DNA from: JAZUCL01 sp045639125
GTDB lineage: Bacteria > Bacillota > Clostridia > Oscillospirales > QAMX01
NCBI GenBank assembly: GCA_045639125.1
Contig: JAZUCL010000012.1
Coordinates: 1-64,000 of the forward strand
Length of the DNA stretch: 64,000 nt
Direction of reading: 5' to 3'
In this document: positions 61,808 through 64,000 of the stretch, piece by piece
Layout: every line of letters begins with the position of its first letter
Numbering within the stretch: the first letter of the stretch is position 1
The notes under the pieces: generated by a model
Database searches by the model: none
Told to the model about the DNA's origin: nothing
The model's input: only the letters and a program-made list of their open reading frames with translations
Translations under genes and position numbers: made by a program

Positions 61808-63049
61808 TTATACATTCGCCTGTTTTTCACCAAGTCGTTTTAATATTAAATGAGTCACTATGGTAACAAGAGGGAAAACTGCCGCACATAAAATACCGAT
61901 ACGAATTGCCGTCTGTTCGACTGTCATGTGTAGTATTTGAGATAGTATTTGTGCAAAACTTGTCGTCAATGTAAAGTCTACAAGTTTACCAGTCAGCCAT
62001 GATGATAATGAACAGCCAATGTCACCGGCAACAGACAGCACTGCAAACATCCATGCCCCTGCCATTGGAAAACGTGTCGATGACAGTGACAACGTACCGG
62101 GCCACAACAAACTTGTACCAAGTCCGCATAAGACGCAAGCAAGTATATTTAGTGCAGGGTACGGTGATATTGCCGCCACAACGTAGCAAACAAAAGACAG
62201 TATAGAACTTCCAATCAATACTCGGCTTAAGTTGAAACGATGTCCGATTTTTCCGTATATATATCTGCCAATTCCAAGCATCAATGCGTAACCACTCATA
62301 CCAATTAAGTCACCGGTAACCTTTGTAAGTCCAAGTCCTTTTTCCATAAACGCAGATGTCCATTGACCGAGTACAATCTCCGCTCCTGCTCCAAAGAAAA
62401 TGGAAATAAGTGCAAATATATAAAATGGAGATTTTAATACCGATTTAACTGCAAGTCGTTTTGATGCAGGGATAGGTGACGGAATTGGGGAAGTATAAAA
62501 TAAAAAGAAGTTTACAAAAGGTATCAACGCCCACAAAAAAGTAATTATTTGCCAGTTATTTCCACCAAATACGAATATAAAAAGTGTTGTACCAATAATT
62601 GTTGCAAGTTGTCCCCATGCGTAAAATGAATGCATAAGACTCATAGCCTTTACCTTGTCATCGCTTGGAATTGCATCTACCATTGGACTTATTAAAACCT
62701 CTGCCAGACCGCCTGAAAAAGAGAATATAACAGTTGCAATAAGCATTCCCTCAAAAATATAGTTTGGCAATATCCATGGTACGCACCCAAAAAGCACAAG
62801 TCCTCCAAAAGACAATAAACACGTTGGATATATTAGTTTTCTAAATCCAATTCGGTCAATAAACCCTGAAAACAGCACATCTGCTGAAACTTGTGTGACG
62901 AAATTGGTGCCTATAAGAATACCCAAATCCATGTAACTAAAGCCATATAACGCCATGAAAGATGTAAACAGCAGCGGTACAAGATTGACGATAACTGCCT
63001 GCACAAAAATTGTAGACATACAGGCAGTTGTCGTACGTTTGTATTTCAT
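61808..63049 (-). CDS. major facilitator superfamily transporter
   Basis: 413 residues, about 12 membrane helices. The first half has a GTNFVTQVSADVLFSGFIDR loop with the Asp-Arg of the MFS motif A region; the two halves are split by a cytoplasmic loop near residue 200 (SPIPSPIPASKRLAVKSVLK). The shape recalls sugar-permease-like (FucP/YbjJ-type) members. The substrate is unknown. TTGGAGGATAAC precedes the ATG. It lies downstream of ileS but beyond its terminator, so it is probably separately transcribed. Confidence 0.88.
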   Translation of the reverse strand: MKYKRTTTACMSTIFVQAVIVNLVPLLFTSFMALYGFSYMDLGILIGTNFVTQVSADVLFSGFIDRIGFRKLIYPTCLLSFGGLVLFGCVPWILPNYIFEGMLIATVIFSFSGGLAEVLISPMVDAIPSDDKVKAMSLMHSFYAWGQLATIIGTTLFIFVFGGNNWQIITFLWALIPFVNFFLFYTSPIPSPIPASKRLAVKSVLKSPFYIFALISIFFGAGAEIVLGQWTSAFMEKGLGLTKVTGDLIGMSGYALMLGIGRYIYGKIGHRFNLSRVLIGSSILSFVCYVVAAISPYPALNILACVLCGLGTSLLWPGTLSLSSTRFPMAGAWMFAVLSVAGDIGCSLSSWLTGKLVDFTLTTSFAQILSQILHMTVEQTAIRIGILCAAVFPLVTIVTHLILKRLGEKQANV

Positions 63050-63073
63050 TGTTATCCTCCAAATGAAAATCTC

Positions 63074-63110
63074 AAAAGAGGACAGACAAATCTCATTGTC
63101 TGTCCTCTTT
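63074..63110 (-). terminator. terminator of ileS
   Basis: AAAAGAGGACAGACAA (63074-63089) and TTGTCTGTCCTCTTT (63096-63110) form a 15-bp stem; on the minus strand it ends in TTTTGAGATTTT. Confidence 0.87.
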
Positions 63111-63115
63111 ATTTA

Positions 63116-64000
63116 CTATAACTTTTCTACGCCGAGAGTAACGTCCTCGCCGTTTAACTTCCATTCCTTTGAAAGTTCATTTGTCTGCTCATAGCATACG
63201 CTTTCTGCAAGCACCTCATCGCAAATGATGGCTTCGTTACGGCGTATAATATCGCTGACTTTCTCATTTCCGCTTACATATATACGGATATGGTCCATAA
63301 CCTCAAAACCGGAGTCCTTACGCATATTCTGGAGTTTGGAAATAATTTCTCTTACAAAGCCCTCCTCCAAAAGTTCTGCAGAAAGGTTTGTATCAAGTAC
63401 AACAGTAAGGCTACCCTCATTTACTGACTCAAAGCCCGGTGTCTGTGCAGACTCAATAAGGAGATCTTCTCTTTCAAGATATGCCTCGCTTCCGCCAAGC
63501 ATAACTTTAATCATACCCTTTGCGTTTAGTTCGTCCATTGCCTTGTTACCGTCCAACTCGGCCAATACATTGCGAAGTTCGCCGATAAGTTTGCCAAACT
63601 TAGGACCGCAGGTGCGAAGTTGAGGCTTAAATGAGTAACTTGTAAAGTCACGAACACTGTCAGTAAACTTAACTTCCTTGATGTTAAGTTCCTCGGCAAT
63701 AATTTCCGTATAGAATGCGTCAAGAGGAGCGTCTGTCTTTACGTACATAGTACCGATAGGCTGACGGTTCTTTATATTCGCACCATTACGGCAAGCACGA
63801 CCAAGTGCAACGATAGAAAGGACTTTTTCCATATTAGCCTCAAGTGCCTCGTCAATTAAAGTATCATTACACTCAGGGAATGAGCAAAGGTGGATACTTT
63901 CAGGAGCAGTCTTATCAACATTGCGGACAAGGTTTTGATAAATATCCTCTGTTAAGAACGGAATCATCGGTGCTGCAGCCTTACAAAGAGTGACGAGTGC
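63116..64000 (-). CDS. ileS: isoleucyl-tRNA synthetase, type 2, C-terminal part
   Basis: The last 294 codons of a gene that continues past the right edge; the frame is open from 64000 onward and there is no real start in the window. The part seen covers the end of the anticodon-binding domain (MIPFLTEDIYQNLV, LGRACRNGANIKNRQPIGTM) and the long C-terminal domain. It ends GEDVTLGVEKL with no zinc-finger cysteines, the pattern of the eukaryote-like IleRS2 form rather than the common IleRS1, which ends in a zinc-binding tail. IleRS2 enzymes are often poorly sensitive to mupirocin; that is family knowledge, not shown here. Confidence 0.93.
   Translation of the reverse strand, partial: ALVTLCKAAAPMIPFLTEDIYQNLVRNVDKTAPESIHLCSFPECNDTLIDEALEANMEKVLSIVALGRACRNGANIKNRQPIGTMYVKTDAPLDAFYTEIIAEELNIKEVKFTDSVRDFTSYSFKPQLRTCGPKFGKLIGELRNVLAELDGNKAMDELNAKGMIKVMLGGSEAYLEREDLLIESAQTPGFESVNEGSLTVVLDTNLSAELLEEGFVREIISKLQNMRKDSGFEVMDHIRIYVSGNEKVSDIIRRNEAIICDEVLAESVCYEQTNELSKEWKLNGEDVTLGVEKL

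Overview
The window looks like a chromosomal segment of an anaerobic, low-to-moderate G+C Firmicute, most likely an uncultured gut-type member of the class Clostridia. The signs are a trimeric [FeFe]-hydrogenase operon, FeoAB iron uptake, a ThiH-type (anaerobic) thiazole pathway under a TPP riboswitch, the dxs-tlyA-nadK-argR-recN gene order typical of Firmicutes, a Clostridium-type NADP secondary alcohol dehydrogenase, strong AGGAGG ribosome binding sites, TTGACA-17-TATAAT promoters, and several TTG/GTG starts. Genus-level placement is not possible from sequence reading alone. I saw no phage, insertion sequence, CRISPR array or rRNA.

Layout. 1-8.4 kb, all on the minus strand: a sugar ABC ATPase, RsuA-type pseudouridine synthase, a DUF4830 protein, an EF-G paralogue with altered GTPase motifs, and a large membrane protein that reads as a dead P-type ATPase, coupled to an RlmB-type methyltransferase. 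8.6-10.9 kb: tRNA-Leu(GAG), then a ComEC-like metallo-hydrolase / DUF3006 / radical SAM trio. 11-15.4 kb, plus strand: VanW/G5 cell-surface protein, membrane protein, TrmL, ADP-ribosylglycohydrolase. 15.5-20.8 kb: lower glycolysis (pgk, tpiA, gpmI, then separately eno). 20.8-25.6 kb: lepA, hemW, ACT protein, UPF0210 protein. 25.6-28.7 kb, minus: an AraC regulator, Gfo/Idh/MocA oxidoreductase and amidohydrolase operon. 28.9-33.7 kb: tRNA-Cys(GCA), then promoter, TPP riboswitch and thiSFGHED. 33.9-41 kb, minus: secondary alcohol dehydrogenase, a newly noticed 29-codon membrane peptide gene, then recN-argR-nadK-tlyA-dxs. 41.2-46.2 kb: a lipoprotein, then the electron-bifurcating-type hydrogenase operon (NuoE-, NuoF- and HydA-like). 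46.2-49.1 kb, minus: feoAB and trxA. 49.2-55.9 kb, plus: a degenerate REC-GGDEF-EAL protein, NadE with a lost glutaminase cysteine, a DUF3842 protein, and an ECF transporter S component translationally coupled to a P-loop kinase and preceded by an attenuator-like leader RNA. 55.9-64 kb: YjdF-like membrane protein, nitroreductase, MetY, an SLH surface protein, an FHA protein with a pseudo-protease ectodomain, an MFS transporter, and the C-terminal part of an eukaryote-like (type 2) IleS.

How it fits together. Glycolysis supplies reducing power that the hydrogenase (NADH plus ferredoxin to H2) and the alcohol dehydrogenase can dispose of; Feo imports the iron these Fe-S enzymes need; thiamine is made or salvaged for enzymes such as Dxs, which sits nearby. 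A theme of the window is pseudo-enzymes: at least four proteins keep a catalytic fold but lose the key residues (EF-G paralogue switch II, P-type ATPase-like protein, NadE glutaminase domain, GGDEF/EAL protein; probably also the FHA protein ectodomain). The two best candidates for undescribed biology are the ECF S component/kinase pair with its leader RNA (54.17-55.9 kb) and the pseudo-P-type ATPase with its LDEIM-x-EF motifs (5.26-7.52 kb).
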